Positions 1 to 7,725 of a DNA stretch of 64,000 nucleotides are shown here, piece after piece. Origin of the DNA: Dongia rigui (GTDB lineage Bacteria > Pseudomonadota > Alphaproteobacteria > Dongiales > Dongiaceae); assembly GCF_034044635.1 (NCBI RefSeq), contig NZ_JAXCLX010000001.1, forward strand, positions 1,488,001 through 1,552,000, in the 5' to 3' direction. The notes under the pieces are model-generated. The model saw only the letters and a list, made by a program, of their open reading frames with translations, was not told the DNA's origin and made no database searches. The position numbers were made by a program, and so were the translations under genes. Position 1 is the stretch's first letter. Each line of letters starts with the position of its first letter.

Positions 1-273
1 TTCGCCGATCTTAAGCGTGTCGTTGCTGATTTCGCCCACCATGATGAAGTCGAATTCATCGACGAAGCGGATTTCGCGGCCGCGGCGGCTGTAGCGGCCG
101 CTATGGGTCGCCATGCGCACGCCCTGGTGCTTGGCATAGCGACCGTCGCTGGTGAGGAACAGCCGCACGCCGGTGTTGCGCAGGCTGATCCATTCACCGC
201 TCGGCTCGACGGCCGGGTTGTCTATGAGCGGTGTCGGCATCGGCTCGAAGCGAGCCTCGGCATGAACTGCCAT
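1..273 (-). CDS. Atu4866-domain protein, 3' end cut by window edge
   Basis: The gene reads leftwards off the window edge; 91 codons are visible without the stop. The product begins MAVHAEARFEPMPTPL and continues with a small beta-rich domain (WISLRNTGVRLFLTSDGRY, then SGRYSRRGREIRFVDE) that resembles the Atu4866 family of small proteins of unknown function. A good ribosome site (AAGGAG) sits 7 bases before the ATG at 273. It lies 42 bases downstream of an SDR gene on the same strand, so the two probably form an operon facing the divergent AraC regulator. The molecular function is not known to me; an accessory role in the oxidoreductase pathway is inference from position. Confidence 0.75.
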   Translation of the reverse strand, partial: MAVHAEARFEPMPTPLIDNPAVEPSGEWISLRNTGVRLFLTSDGRYAKHQGVRMATHSGRYSRRGREIRFVDEFDFIMVGEISNDTLKIGE

Positions 274-315
274 GTGTCATCTCCTTGAGTTTGCGTGACG
301 GCGATCTGCCAGCCG

Positions 316-1077
316 TCAGTGAGTCGTGATGGTCGGTCGCACCATGATCTCGCCAACATCGATGTCGTCCGGCTGGGCGATGGCGAAAGCAATCGCCCGC
401 GCCACGGCATCGGCCCCCATCGCCTGTTTGCGCAGGTTGGTGATCGCCGCCTTTGTAGCCTGATCGGTGATGGTGTCGGCTAGTTCCGATTCTGTAGCGC
501 CAGGCGAAATGACGGTGACGCGGATGTCATTGTTTTCGATGCGCAGCGCCTCGGACAGCGCATGCACGCCGAATTTGGTGGCGCAATAGACGCCAGCCGT
601 CGCCATCACCCGGCGGCCCGCCATGGAGGAAATATTGATGATATGCCCCATGCCTTGCGCCTTCATGAGCGGCAAGACGGCGGCGATGCCATAGAGCACG
701 CCCTTCAGATTGACGTCGATCATGCGGTCCCATTCATCGACCTTGAGGGCGGTGAAGGGCGAGAGCGGCATCAACCCCGCATTATTGACGATGACATCGA
801 CCCGGCCGAACGTGGCCTTGGCAAAATCGACGAAGGCCGCCACATCGGCGCGGTCGGTGACGTCGAGCTTGCGCCATTCCACCGTACCGCCGGCCGTCTT
901 GATCTCCGCTGCAATCTTCTCCAGCCGGTCGGTGCGGCGGGCACCCAGCACCAGTTTGGCGCCTTCTGCCCCCAACGCGCGCGCAGTGGCCTCGCCGATG
1001 CCGCTGCTGGCCCCCGTGATCAGGACGACCTTGCCCAGGACATTTTCCTTACCGGGCACATTCTCTTTGCCAGCCAT
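316..1077 (-). CDS. SDR-family oxidoreductase
   Basis: A classical NAD(P)-dependent short-chain dehydrogenase of 253 residues. The cofactor motif TGASSGIG lies at residues 21-28, the NNAG motif near 98-101, catalytic Ser near 150 and the Tyr164-x3-Lys168 pair in VYCATK, so it should be active. I start it at the ATG at 1077 rather than the GTG at 1092, because the bases of that longer version form the ribosome site AAGGAG just before 1077. The N-terminus carries a short tandem repeat, GKENVP/GKENVL, before the Rossmann fold. The substrate is unknown; the divergent AraC_N-type regulator and the downstream Atu4866 protein suggest an inducible carbonyl-reduction unit (inference). Confidence 0.9.
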   Translation of the reverse strand: MAGKENVPGKENVLGKVVLITGASSGIGEATARALGAEGAKLVLGARRTDRLEKIAAEIKTAGGTVEWRKLDVTDRADVAAFVDFAKATFGRVDVIVNNAGLMPLSPFTALKVDEWDRMIDVNLKGVLYGIAAVLPLMKAQGMGHIINISSMAGRRVMATAGVYCATKFGVHALSEALRIENNDIRVTVISPGATESELADTITDQATKAAITNLRKQAMGADAVARAIAFAIAQPDDIDVGEIMVRPTITTH

Positions 1078-1312
1078 CTTGTTCTCCTTCACGTGGGGAC
1101 CATCTTTTCGGGGATCAGGGTCGACGGGACCGGGGTCGGGTCGCCCTATGGCTGGGAAGATGGGGGCGGCAAGGGCCCAAGCGGTAGACCAGAACTGTTT
1201 CGTTCTTGCCTAATCCTCCAGGATTGAGAATTGTCACTTCTCCCCCAAAGGGAGCGCCCTATATGGTTTAGGGAGCCGTCGGGCTCTTACCTACTGATTT
1301 GTTGTAAAATTA

Positions 1313-1322
1313 TTAGATCTAA
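1313..1322. promoter_or_regulatory. 10-bp palindrome before the AraC gene
   Basis: TTAGATCTAA is a perfect palindrome 13 bases upstream of the AraC-type start codon, within the AT-rich end of the divergent SDR/AraC spacer (1078-1335). It could be part of an operator or of the regulator's own promoter. A palindrome this short can occur by chance. Confidence 0.25.
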
Positions 1323-1335
1323 AAGGACCATATTC

Positions 1336-2253
1336 ATGGACCGACAGGCCGAATTCGCCGCCTTGATTGAACAATACACCAGCGGAGACGGGATGCTGGA
1401 GACCGCCCTGCCCCGGGTGGCCCTGGCCAAATTGAGCAAACCGTCCGAGCCGATGCACGGCGTTCACCAGCCGGCCTTGTGCATCATTGCGCAAGGGCGC
1501 AAGCAGGTGATCCTGGGCGACAGCATCTATTTCTATGACGCCAGCCAATATCTGGTGGCCTCGGTCGACGTGCCGGTGGTGGGCCAAGTGGTCGAGGCCA
1601 CGCCGGAGAAGCCTTATCTGAGCTTCAAGCTCAACCTCGATCCGCATCTCATCAGCGAATTGATCCTGGAGACCGGCCTCACCGACGAGATCGAGCGCGA
1701 GGGGGCGGGTGGGACGCTGAGCACATCGCTGAGCCTTGCCACCGTGACGCCGGAACTGCTCGATGCCGTCATGCGCATGCTGCGCCTGCTGGACAAGCCC
1801 CGCGACATCGCCGTGCTGGGGCCCTTGGCCGAGCGGGAGATTCTCTATCGCCTGCTCAACGGCCCGGATGCCGCGCGCCTGCGCCAGATCGCCCAGGTCG
1901 ACAGCAAGCTGCAGCGTGTGACCCGCGCCATCGCCTGGATCAAGCAGCATTTCACCGAGCCGTTCTCGATCGAACTCCTCGCCTCGGAAGCGCGCATGAG
2001 CGCCTCGGCACTGCATCACCATTTCAAGCAGGTGACGGCGATGAGTCCGCTCCAATACCAGAAGCAGCTGCGCCTGCAGGAAGCGCGGCGACTCATCCTC
2101 ATCCAGGGATCGGATGCAGCGAGTGCGGGGCACCAGGTCGGCTATGAATCGCCCTCGCAATTCAGCCGCGAATACAGCCGGCTCTTCGGTGCGCCGCCTT
2201 TGCGCGACGCCAACCGGCTCAAGGCGACGCCGGGAGCACTTGTGCCGGCTTGA
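1336..2253 (+). CDS. AraC-family transcriptional regulator (AraC_N type)
   Basis: The 305-residue protein has an N-terminal effector domain of the AraC_N type (HGVHQPALCIIAQGRKQVILGD, here quoted only in part) and a C-terminal double helix-turn-helix from about residue 195 (FSIELLASEARMSASALHHHF, then YQKQLRLQEARRLIL and VGYESPSQFSREYSRLFG). The ATG at 1336 follows AAAAGGA and gives the usual family length; the longer open frame from 1231 is unnecessary. Such regulators commonly sit divergent to, and activate, the neighbouring dehydrogenase gene, here the SDR at 316-1077; that target is inferred. Its 3' end overlaps the convergent BTLCP gene by 35 bases. Confidence 0.9.
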   Translation: MDRQAEFAALIEQYTSGDGMLETALPRVALAKLSKPSEPMHGVHQPALCIIAQGRKQVILGDSIYFYDASQYLVASVDVPVVGQVVEATPEKPYLSFKLNLDPHLISELILETGLTDEIEREGAGGTLSTSLSLATVTPELLDAVMRMLRLLDKPRDIAVLGPLAEREILYRLLNGPDAARLRQIAQVDSKLQRVTRAIAWIKQHFTEPFSIELLASEARMSASALHHHFKQVTAMSPLQYQKQLRLQEARRLILIQGSDAASAGHQVGYESPSQFSREYSRLFGAPPLRDANRLKATPGALVPA

Positions 2254-2884
2254 TCTCGGGCATCTGCCCGTTCCGGTGCCGCCACCAGGCCTGGTCGTTG
2301 ATCGAATAGACCGGCTGGTAGGCGGTGACCAGGTCCGCCGGCACCACATCCTTGATCTGGTTGTCGAGGAGATAAGCGGTGCCGCCGTCATAGACCACCA
2401 GCACGGCATGGCCCTCGCCACCGAGGGCCATGTTGCGCACGGCGACAATGCGCATCTCGGATGACGGCACGCCCGCTGCCTTCAGCGCCATGAATTTGGC
2501 GATGGCGTAATCCTCGCAATCACCGTTGCGGGCGAGGAATTCATAGGGTGTTTCCCAGTAATCGTCGCGGCCCCAATTCCTGGCATCGCCGACATAGCGG
2601 CGCTGGTTGAAGGCGGCATTGACCGTGCGAAGCTGCGCGGCGCGGTCCTTTCCCAGCAGAGACGCGGTTATCGCATCCCAAGCGGCCACGGCACAATCGG
2701 GCGCTTCACATGCGCCTTTGCGCCAGCGCGACAGCATGGACACCCATTTCGGAAACTTGCCGAGGTCCGGCCCTTGAAACTCTTGCGAGCCGAAGAGCGA
2801 TGGATATAGGCGGCCCTCGGCCAGCGGCAACGATGCCACGGTGCCAAGGAGTAACGCCATTGCCAGTCGACGGTATACACGCAT
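2219..2884 (-). CDS. Transglutaminase-like cysteine peptidase (BTLCP), copy 1
   Basis: A 221-residue exported protein of the bacterial transglutaminase-like cysteine proteinase family (Peptidase_C93). A signal peptide is visible at residues 1-24 (MRVYRRLAMALLLG...). The triad expected of the family is present: Cys123 in GDCEDYA, His159 in EGHAVLV and Asp174 in LLDNQ. The family includes periplasmic proteases such as LapG, which clips surface adhesins, but no LapD or adhesin gene is nearby, so the substrate is unknown. The ATG at 2884 follows GGGGGAAGG and begins the signal peptide; the very long open frame that extends upstream runs antisense through the aminotransferase and is not real. A paralogue lies at 4367-4975. 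Confidence 0.88.
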   Translation of the reverse strand: MRVYRRLAMALLLGTVASLPLAEGRLYPSLFGSQEFQGPDLGKFPKWVSMLSRWRKGACEAPDCAVAAWDAITASLLGKDRAAQLRTVNAAFNQRRYVGDARNWGRDDYWETPYEFLARNGDCEDYAIAKFMALKAAGVPSSEMRIVAVRNMALGGEGHAVLVVYDGGTAYLLDNQIKDVVPADLVTAYQPVYSINDQAWWRHRNGQMPEIKPAQVLPASP

Positions 2885-3040
2885 CCTTCCCCCGGGGAAC
2901 CGCTGCGGAATGCGGTGACATTGTCGGGGGTGGTCGCTTGCCAAGACGTTAACCGGTCGTGCCGGAAAATCCGAATATGCAAGGCGGGTCGGCCTCGCTA
3001 TGAAGAATGCCAAGAAAAACGACCGCTGGGATGGAAGAAC

Positions 3041-4219
3041 ATGCTCGATCTTGACCGCATCCGCGCCGAGACGCCGGCCACTTCCCGTCGCGCCTATCTC
3101 CACAATGCCGGCGCCGCCCTCACCCCCGCGCCCATCGTCGCCGCGATGAAGGATTATCTCGACCTTGAGGCCGAGATCGGCGGCTATGCCGCGGCAACGC
3201 GCGAAGCGCCAAGGCTCGACGGCGTCTATGCCTCGGTGGCGCGCCTCCTCAATGCGGCCCCGGCAGAGATCGCGCTGGTCGAGAACGCGACGGTGGCCTG
3301 GCAGATGGCCTTCTATGGCCTGGCGCAAAGTTTCAAGGCCGGTGACCGCATCCTCACGGCGGAAGCCGAATACGGCGCCAATTACGTGGCGTTCCTGCAG
3401 ATCGCCAAGCGCAGTGGCGTCGTCATCGATGTCGTGCCCTCCGATGCCAGCGGCGCGCTCGATGTCGCGGCGCTGGAGCGGATGATCGACAACCGGGTAA
3501 AGTTGATTGCCGTCACCTGGGTCCCCACCAATGGCGGCCTTGCCAACCCGGCGGCAGCGATCGGGCGCATCACCCGCACCCACAACATCCCCTATCTGCT
3601 CGATGCCTGCCAGGCGGTGGGGCAGATGCCGGTCGATGTGCAGGCCCTGGGTTGCGACATGCTGTCGGCGACGGGACGCAAGTTCCTGCGCGGGTCGCGC
3701 GGGTCGGGCTTCCTCTATATCCGGCGCGCCTTCATGGAGACGTTCGAGCCTCCGATGCTCGATCACTTTGCCGCCGAATGGGTGGCGCGGGATCGCTATG
3801 AATTGCGCCCCGATGCGCGCCGCTTCGAGAATTGGGAGAACAATTATGCAGCGAGGCTGGGTCTCGGCCTTGCCGTCGACTATGCGCTGGCGATCGGCCT
3901 CGAGACAATCGAGCGGCGCTGCCGCCTGCTCAGCACCCGCCTGCGCGATGGCCTGCAGGCGATCCCCCACGTCACGGTCCGCGATCTGGGGCCGAACCCG
4001 TCGGCGATTGTCAGCTTCACCCATGACAAGGTGGAGGCGACCGATATTGTGAAACAGGCGGCCGCAAACAACATCATCATCGGCGCCTCGGACCCCGCCA
4101 GCACCCGCATCGACGCCGAACGCCGCCGCCTGCCCATGCTGGTGCGCGCGAGCCCGCATTACTACAACACGGAAGCGGAAGTGGACCGGCTGGTGGAGTT
4201 GGTGGCGGCGGTGAGGTGA
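3041..4219 (+). CDS. Class V aminotransferase-fold PLP enzyme
   Basis: A 392-residue fold-type I PLP enzyme of the aminotransferase class V / cysteine desulfurase superfamily. Visible features are the cofactor-binding Asp188 and Gln191 in LLDACQAVGQ and the Schiff-base lysine, Lys214 in SATGRKFLRG. It lacks the conserved Cys loop expected of IscS-type desulfurases, so a transaminase, lyase or epimerase role is also possible. The ATG at 3041 has GGAAG 5 bases upstream. It sits between two BTLCP paralogues on the opposite strand and shares a 156-bp divergent spacer with the first. The substrate cannot be told from the sequence. Confidence 0.88.
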   Translation: MLDLDRIRAETPATSRRAYLHNAGAALTPAPIVAAMKDYLDLEAEIGGYAAATREAPRLDGVYASVARLLNAAPAEIALVENATVAWQMAFYGLAQSFKAGDRILTAEAEYGANYVAFLQIAKRSGVVIDVVPSDASGALDVAALERMIDNRVKLIAVTWVPTNGGLANPAAAIGRITRTHNIPYLLDACQAVGQMPVDVQALGCDMLSATGRKFLRGSRGSGFLYIRRAFMETFEPPMLDHFAAEWVARDRYELRPDARRFENWENNYAARLGLGLAVDYALAIGLETIERRCRLLSTRLRDGLQAIPHVTVRDLGPNPSAIVSFTHDKVEATDIVKQAAANNIIIGASDPASTRIDAERRRLPMLVRASPHYYNTEAEVDRLVELVAAVR

Positions 4220-4238
4220 GGTGAAACCCGTCGCTTCT

Positions 4239-4350
4239 GCCCCCCTCCCTACCTCCCCCCTAAAGGTGGGAGGAGTTTGACGCGAGGGAGTTCGACCGGT
4301 CCCCGATCCAAAGCCCTCCCACCTTTAGGGGGGAGGGTTGGGTGGGGGGC
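4239..4350. repeat. 112-bp intergenic inverted-repeat element, copy 1
   Basis: Two arms of about 35 bases (4239-4273 and 4315-4350) are near-perfect reverse complements, with cores CCCCCCTAAAGGTGGGAGG and CCTCCCACCTTTAGGGGGG, around a 41-base loop. It lies between the convergent ends of the aminotransferase and the second BTLCP gene. A homologous element in opposite orientation lies at 7005-7117. The transcript would fold into a long hairpin, so it may act as a bidirectional terminator or mRNA-end stabiliser as well as being a dispersed repeat. Confidence 0.8.
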
Positions 4351-4366
4351 ACGACTCTCACCCCCC

Positions 4367-4975
4367 TCACTTCCGGTGCAGCCACCAGCCGGTTTCGCTC
4401 AAGGAGAAAATCGGCATGTAGTGTTTGACGCTGTTGGCCGGCACCACGGTCTTGATCTGGTTGTCGAGCAGCAAGGGCGTGTCGCCGTCATAGACGATGA
4501 GCACGGCATGGCCGACATCGAGATTGAGGTCGCGCAGGGCCAGCACGCGCATGTCTTCCGTGGGCACGCCCAGCGCCTTCAGCGCCATGAATTTGGCGAT
4601 GGCGTAATCCTCGCAATCGCCGTCCATCTTCAGGAACTGGTAGGGTGTCGCCCAGTAATCCTCGATGCCCCAGTTCTTCATGTCGATGATGTAGCGCTCG
4701 CCGTTGAAGAAGCGGTTGACCTCCTTGATCTGGGTCATCCGATCCTTGCCCTTCAATTCGTCGAGCAGATCCGCCCAGCCGTCGACCGTGCATTCATCGT
4801 CGTCGCAGGGTGCTGCGTTGTTCCAGCGTTTGAGCATATCGCCCCATTTGGGGAATTTCTTGATGCCCTGGTTGGCGAATTCCTTGGAATTGAAGATCGG
4901 CGGATACATGCGCGCCTGCGCCGGCAACGACACCAGCATCAGCGCGCAGGCAGCGATGACAGCGGCGCGCATCAT
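4367..4975 (-). CDS. Transglutaminase-like cysteine peptidase (BTLCP), copy 2
   Basis: A 202-residue paralogue of the 2219-2884 product, with a signal peptide over residues 1-21 (ending PAQA) and the same triad: Cys121 (GDCEDYAIAKFM), His156 (VGHAVL) and Asp171 (LLDNQIK). The mature proteins are closely similar over NWG..DYW.TPY.FL and GDCEDYAIAKFMALKA. Its ATG at 4975 overlaps the TGA of the upstream HxlR regulator (ATGA), so the two are translationally coupled; a second in-frame ATG at 4972 is equally possible. Coupling a cytosolic redox-type regulator to an exported peptidase is unusual. Likely periplasmic; substrate unknown. Confidence 0.88.
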   Translation of the reverse strand: MMRAAVIAACALMLVSLPAQARMYPPIFNSKEFANQGIKKFPKWGDMLKRWNNAAPCDDDECTVDGWADLLDELKGKDRMTQIKEVNRFFNGERYIIDMKNWGIEDYWATPYQFLKMDGDCEDYAIAKFMALKALGVPTEDMRVLALRDLNLDVGHAVLIVYDGDTPLLLDNQIKTVVPANSVKHYMPIFSLSETGWWLHRK

Positions 4976-5340
4976 TCCGCCGCCGGGCGCAGGGCATGGC
5001 CGCGCGCCTTCAGTTTGTGGCCGACGGCGACGATGGCCTCGATCGCCGGCACCAATTCGCGCCCGAGATCGGTCAGCGCATAATCGACCGAGGGCGGCGA
5101 CGTCGGGCGCGCGATGCGGGTGACGACCCCCTTGGCTTCGAGATCCTTCAAGCGCGCACTCAGCATTTTGGGCGAGATCGGCGGCATATCACGCCGGAGT
5201 TCGCCAAAGCGGCGCGGCCCGCCGGAGAGATGCCACACGACATTGGGCGTCCAGGCACCGCCCAGCAGCGCCATGCATTCACCGACCGCGCATTTTTCCG
5301 GAACCGGTGCGGCAGTGCTGCGGCGTTGTTTCAAAGCCAT
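4972..5340 (-). CDS. HxlR-family winged-helix regulator
   Basis: At 122 residues this has the typical HxlR length and signature: a conserved Cys near the N-terminus (EKCAVGECMALLGGAWTPNVVWHL), the winged helix with FGELRRDMPPISPKMLSARLKDLEAKGVV, and a C-terminal dimer helix. Members bind DNA as dimers and often respond to electrophiles or oxidants through the N-terminal Cys. It is divergent from an NTF2-like protein and nitronate monooxygenase at 5480-6983, and three GGTTACC sequences lie in the shared spacer as likely operators. Its stop overlaps the start of the BTLCP gene downstream. Confidence 0.92.
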   Translation of the reverse strand: MALKQRRSTAAPVPEKCAVGECMALLGGAWTPNVVWHLSGGPRRFGELRRDMPPISPKMLSARLKDLEAKGVVTRIARPTSPPSVDYALTDLGRELVPAIEAIVAVGHKLKARGHALRPAAE

Positions 5341-5365
5341 GGCGGGCCTCGGGCGATGTTGGCGC

Positions 5366-5426
5366 GGTTACCGTTCGGTTACCTGAAAATGAGACCGCGG
5401 TGGTGACATAGTATACATCGGTTACC
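5366..5426. promoter_or_regulatory. Candidate HxlR operator cluster (3x GGTTACC)
   Basis: The heptamer GGTTACC occurs at 5366-5372, 5377-5383 and 5420-5426, in the HxlR/NTF2-like divergent spacer. The first two are 11 bases apart, about one helical turn, and the third follows GTATACATC. Repeated GTAAC/GTATAC-like elements are a pattern I associate with HxlR-family sites, so autoregulation plus control of the 5480-6983 operon is likely. Confidence 0.5.
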
Positions 5427-5479
5427 ATATCCCTCTAAGCTCTCTTTTTCAGCAACAGCCCTGTCGGAGTTTTGTCAAA

Positions 5480-5866
5480 ATGGATCCGCGCTTTCAGGAA
5501 GTCGCCGCCGCCTTAGAGACCTATTTCGACGGCCTTTATCACTCCGACATCAAGCGGCTGGGCGCGGTCTTCCACCCGCAGGCGATCTATGCCTGCGCCA
5601 CCGATGGCACGCTCACTTATCACACGATGGCGAGCTATTTCCCGATCGTTGCCGCCAGGCCGGCGCCCGCGGCCAGCAACGCGCCGCGCGCCGACCGCAT
5701 TGTCTCGATCCAATTTGCCGGGCCGGTCACCGCGCTCGCCACCGTCAATTGCGCCATCGGCCCCAAATTCTTCACCGATCTCCTCACCTTCGTGAAGCTC
5801 GATGGGCGTTGGCAGATCATGGCGAAGGTGTTTCACTTCGACCTGCAACCGGAGAAGGCGGCGTGA
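5480..5866 (+). CDS. NTF2-like (SnoaL/lumazine-binding type) protein
   Basis: This 128-residue protein has the cone-shaped NTF2-like fold pattern: an N-terminal helix pair (VAAALETYFDGLYHSDIKRLGAVF), then strands ending WQIMAKVFHF. Such proteins may be small enzymes or binding proteins; no catalytic residues can be assigned with confidence. It is the first gene of a two-gene unit, its TGA lying one base before the ATG of the nitronate monooxygenase, which suggests a shared pathway, perhaps detoxification of nitro compounds or quinones (inference). Likely controlled by the divergent HxlR regulator. Confidence 0.82.
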   Translation: MDPRFQEVAAALETYFDGLYHSDIKRLGAVFHPQAIYACATDGTLTYHTMASYFPIVAARPAPAASNAPRADRIVSIQFAGPVTALATVNCAIGPKFFTDLLTFVKLDGRWQIMAKVFHFDLQPEKAA

Positions 5867-5867
5867 C

Positions 5868-6983
5868 ATGAGCAAGCCCGACGCTGGCAAGACTTGGCCG
5901 GATCAGCGCGTCACCCAATTGTTCGGCATCGAGCACCCCATTCTGCAGGGTCCGATGGCGGGGCCGTGCTATGCCGACATGGCGATTGCGGTCGCGGAAG
6001 CGGGCGGTCTCGGTTCCCTGCCGACGGCGACCTTCAGCGCCGACCAGGCCCGCGCGGAATGGCAGATCATCCGTCAGCAGACCGATAAGCCGATCAATCT
6101 CAATTTCTTCTGCCACACGGCACCGAAAGTCGACGCCGCGCGGGAAACGGCCTGGCGCCAGCGGCTGGCACCCTATTACCGGGAGTTCGGCATCGATCCC
6201 ACTGTCCCCATTCCCACCAGCAACCGCACGCCCTTCGATGACGGCCTCTGCCGCATGGTCGAGGAGTTCCGCCCCGCGGTGGTGAGCTTCCATTTCGGCC
6301 TGCCGGAAAAGGCGCTGCTGGCGCGCGTCAAGGCAACGGGCGCCAAAGTCATTGCCTCCGCCACCTCGGTCGACGAGGCGCTCTGGATCGAGGCGCAGGG
6401 CGCCGATGCCGTCATCGCGCAAGGAGCCGAGGCCGGCGGCCATCGCGGCATGTTCCTGAACGGCGATCCGCTCGACGTGGCGCTGACGCAATCCGGCACC
6501 ATGGCCCTGGTGCCGCAGGTGGTCGATGCCGTGAAAGTGCCGGTGATCGCCGCCGGCGGCATCGCCGATGCGCGCGGGATCGCCGCGGCCTTTGCGTTGG
6601 GCGCATCCGGCGTACAGATCGGCACCGCCTATCTCTTCACGCCGGAAGCGCGCATCAGCGCGCCGCACCGGGCGGCATTGACGGGTGCCAAGGACGGGCA
6701 GACGGCGCTCACCAACATCTTCACCGGGCGCCCGGCGCGGGGCCTCATGAACCGCGCCATGCGCGAGTTGGGGCCGTTGAGCCGCGACGTCCCGGAATTT
6801 CCGCTGGCGGGCGGCGCCCTGACGCCGCTCAAGGCCAAGGCGGAAGCGGCCGGTTCCGGCGATTTCGGCTCGCTCTGGGCGGGGCAGGCGGTGGCCCTGG
6901 GAAAGAGACCGCAACAGCCGCTGGGTGCGGCGGATTTGACACGGAAGCTTGCAGTGGAAGCGCTGGAGAGGATCGGGGTGTAG
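5868..6983 (+). CDS. Nitronate monooxygenase-family flavoprotein
   Basis: The 371-residue TIM-barrel FMN enzyme belongs to the nitronate monooxygenase / 2-nitropropane dioxygenase family. Seen are QGPMAG near the N-terminus, FHFG, the active-site His in AEAGGHRG, and the phosphate-binding AAGGIADARGIAAAFALGASGVQIGTAYL region (quoted in part). Known members oxidise alkyl nitronates such as propionate 3-nitronate; related NADH:quinone reductases share the fold. The ATG at 5868 begins one base after the previous stop, preceded by GGAGAAGG within that gene. A 112-bp repeat element follows the stop. Confidence 0.88.
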   Translation: MSKPDAGKTWPDQRVTQLFGIEHPILQGPMAGPCYADMAIAVAEAGGLGSLPTATFSADQARAEWQIIRQQTDKPINLNFFCHTAPKVDAARETAWRQRLAPYYREFGIDPTVPIPTSNRTPFDDGLCRMVEEFRPAVVSFHFGLPEKALLARVKATGAKVIASATSVDEALWIEAQGADAVIAQGAEAGGHRGMFLNGDPLDVALTQSGTMALVPQVVDAVKVPVIAAGGIADARGIAAAFALGASGVQIGTAYLFTPEARISAPHRAALTGAKDGQTALTNIFTGRPARGLMNRAMRELGPLSRDVPEFPLAGGALTPLKAKAEAAGSGDFGSLWAGQAVALGKRPQQPLGAADLTRKLAVEALERIGV

Positions 6984-7004
6984 CGGCGGGACCCGTCACT
7001 CGGC

Positions 7005-7117
7005 GCCCCCCTCCCCAACCTCTCCCCCTGAAGGGAGAGGGGCGTTGGCGCCAAGCTTGATCGAACACCCTCGCTAGAAAACCCTCTCCCTTCAGGGGGA
7101 GGATAGGGAGGAGGGCT
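7005..7117. repeat. 112-bp intergenic inverted-repeat element, copy 2
   Basis: Arms 7005-7041 and 7083-7117 are near-perfect reverse complements (core CCCCCTGAAGGGAGAGGG / CCCTCTCCCTTCAGGGGG). Its 41-base loop matches the reverse complement of the copy-1 loop (shared TCGAAC-CCCTCGC), so the two are homologous and inverted relative to each other. It follows the nitronate monooxygenase stop and may terminate transcription. The rest of the spacer (7118-7236) shows nothing I can name. Confidence 0.8.
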
Positions 7118-7236
7118 GGTGGCGCGTGACGGCCATCACCAGCAACCCACTTCACGTCGCGCTCGCCCTAGTGTTGCGCACGTCACTGCCGCTAGAATGG
7201 CCGCTGACTCGTCATTCAAGTCGCAAGGATCCCGCC

Positions 7237-7719
7237 ATGTCGTTCAATCTGCGTCCCGTTTTCATCGCCGCCGCCTTTCTCATCGCCGGCTGTGCCGCCA
7301 GTGTTGCCGAGGAAGGCTTCGACAGCCCGCAGGCGCTGCTCGAGGAACTTTATGGCCATTACGCCGGCAAGCCCGCCGGCAGTGGTGTCGATCTGGGCGA
7401 CCAGAAGATGATCGAAAAATATTTCACGCCGGAACTGGCGGCCAAGATCGTGGCCGACGATGCCAAGGCTGCCGCCGCCAATGAGATACCGGCCCTCGAT
7501 GGCGATCCCTTCGTCGATTCCCAGGATTGGGAGATCACCGAACTGGCGACCGCCGTCGGCAAGTCATCGACCCCTGACACGACCACTGCCAAGGTCCATC
7601 TCAAAAGCTACGGCGAAGAGAAGAACCTGACGCTGATGCTGCAGAAGACGGCCAAGGGCTGGCAGATCGCCGACATCGATTGGGGCTACGACAAGCTGTC
7701 CCACCTCTACGCGGAGTAA
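7237..7719 (+). CDS. DUF3828-like lipoprotein
   Basis: A 160-residue lipoprotein: the signal peptide ends in a lipobox, FLIAGC, giving a predicted lipidated Cys21. The mature part (PQALLEELYGHYAGKPAG, EKYFTPELAAKI, LDGDPFVDSQDW, KGWQIADIDWG) resembles DUF3828 proteins, an NTF2-like domain of unknown function with a terminal W-x-I-x-D-I motif. The ATG at 7237 is chosen because it begins a canonical signal peptide; an open frame extends upstream to 7126 without sense. It precedes the ABM gene by 6 bases, probably in an operon. Confidence 0.8.
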   Translation: MSFNLRPVFIAAAFLIAGCAASVAEEGFDSPQALLEELYGHYAGKPAGSGVDLGDQKMIEKYFTPELAAKIVADDAKAAAANEIPALDGDPFVDSQDWEITELATAVGKSSTPDTTTAKVHLKSYGEEKNLTLMLQKTAKGWQIADIDWGYDKLSHLYAE

Positions 7720-7725
7720 GAACAC

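Noticed and set aside
2885-4159. Very long minus-strand open frame continuing upstream of the first BTLCP gene
   Set aside because: It runs antisense through the whole aminotransferase gene; its translation is rich in Arg, His and Gly and lacks a family, while the signal peptide and ribosome site at 2884 mark the real start.
4239-4350. Small insertion element (MITE)
   Set aside because: Terminal repeats are long, but no target-site duplication could be recognised and the loop has no coding capacity; kept as a generic repeat.
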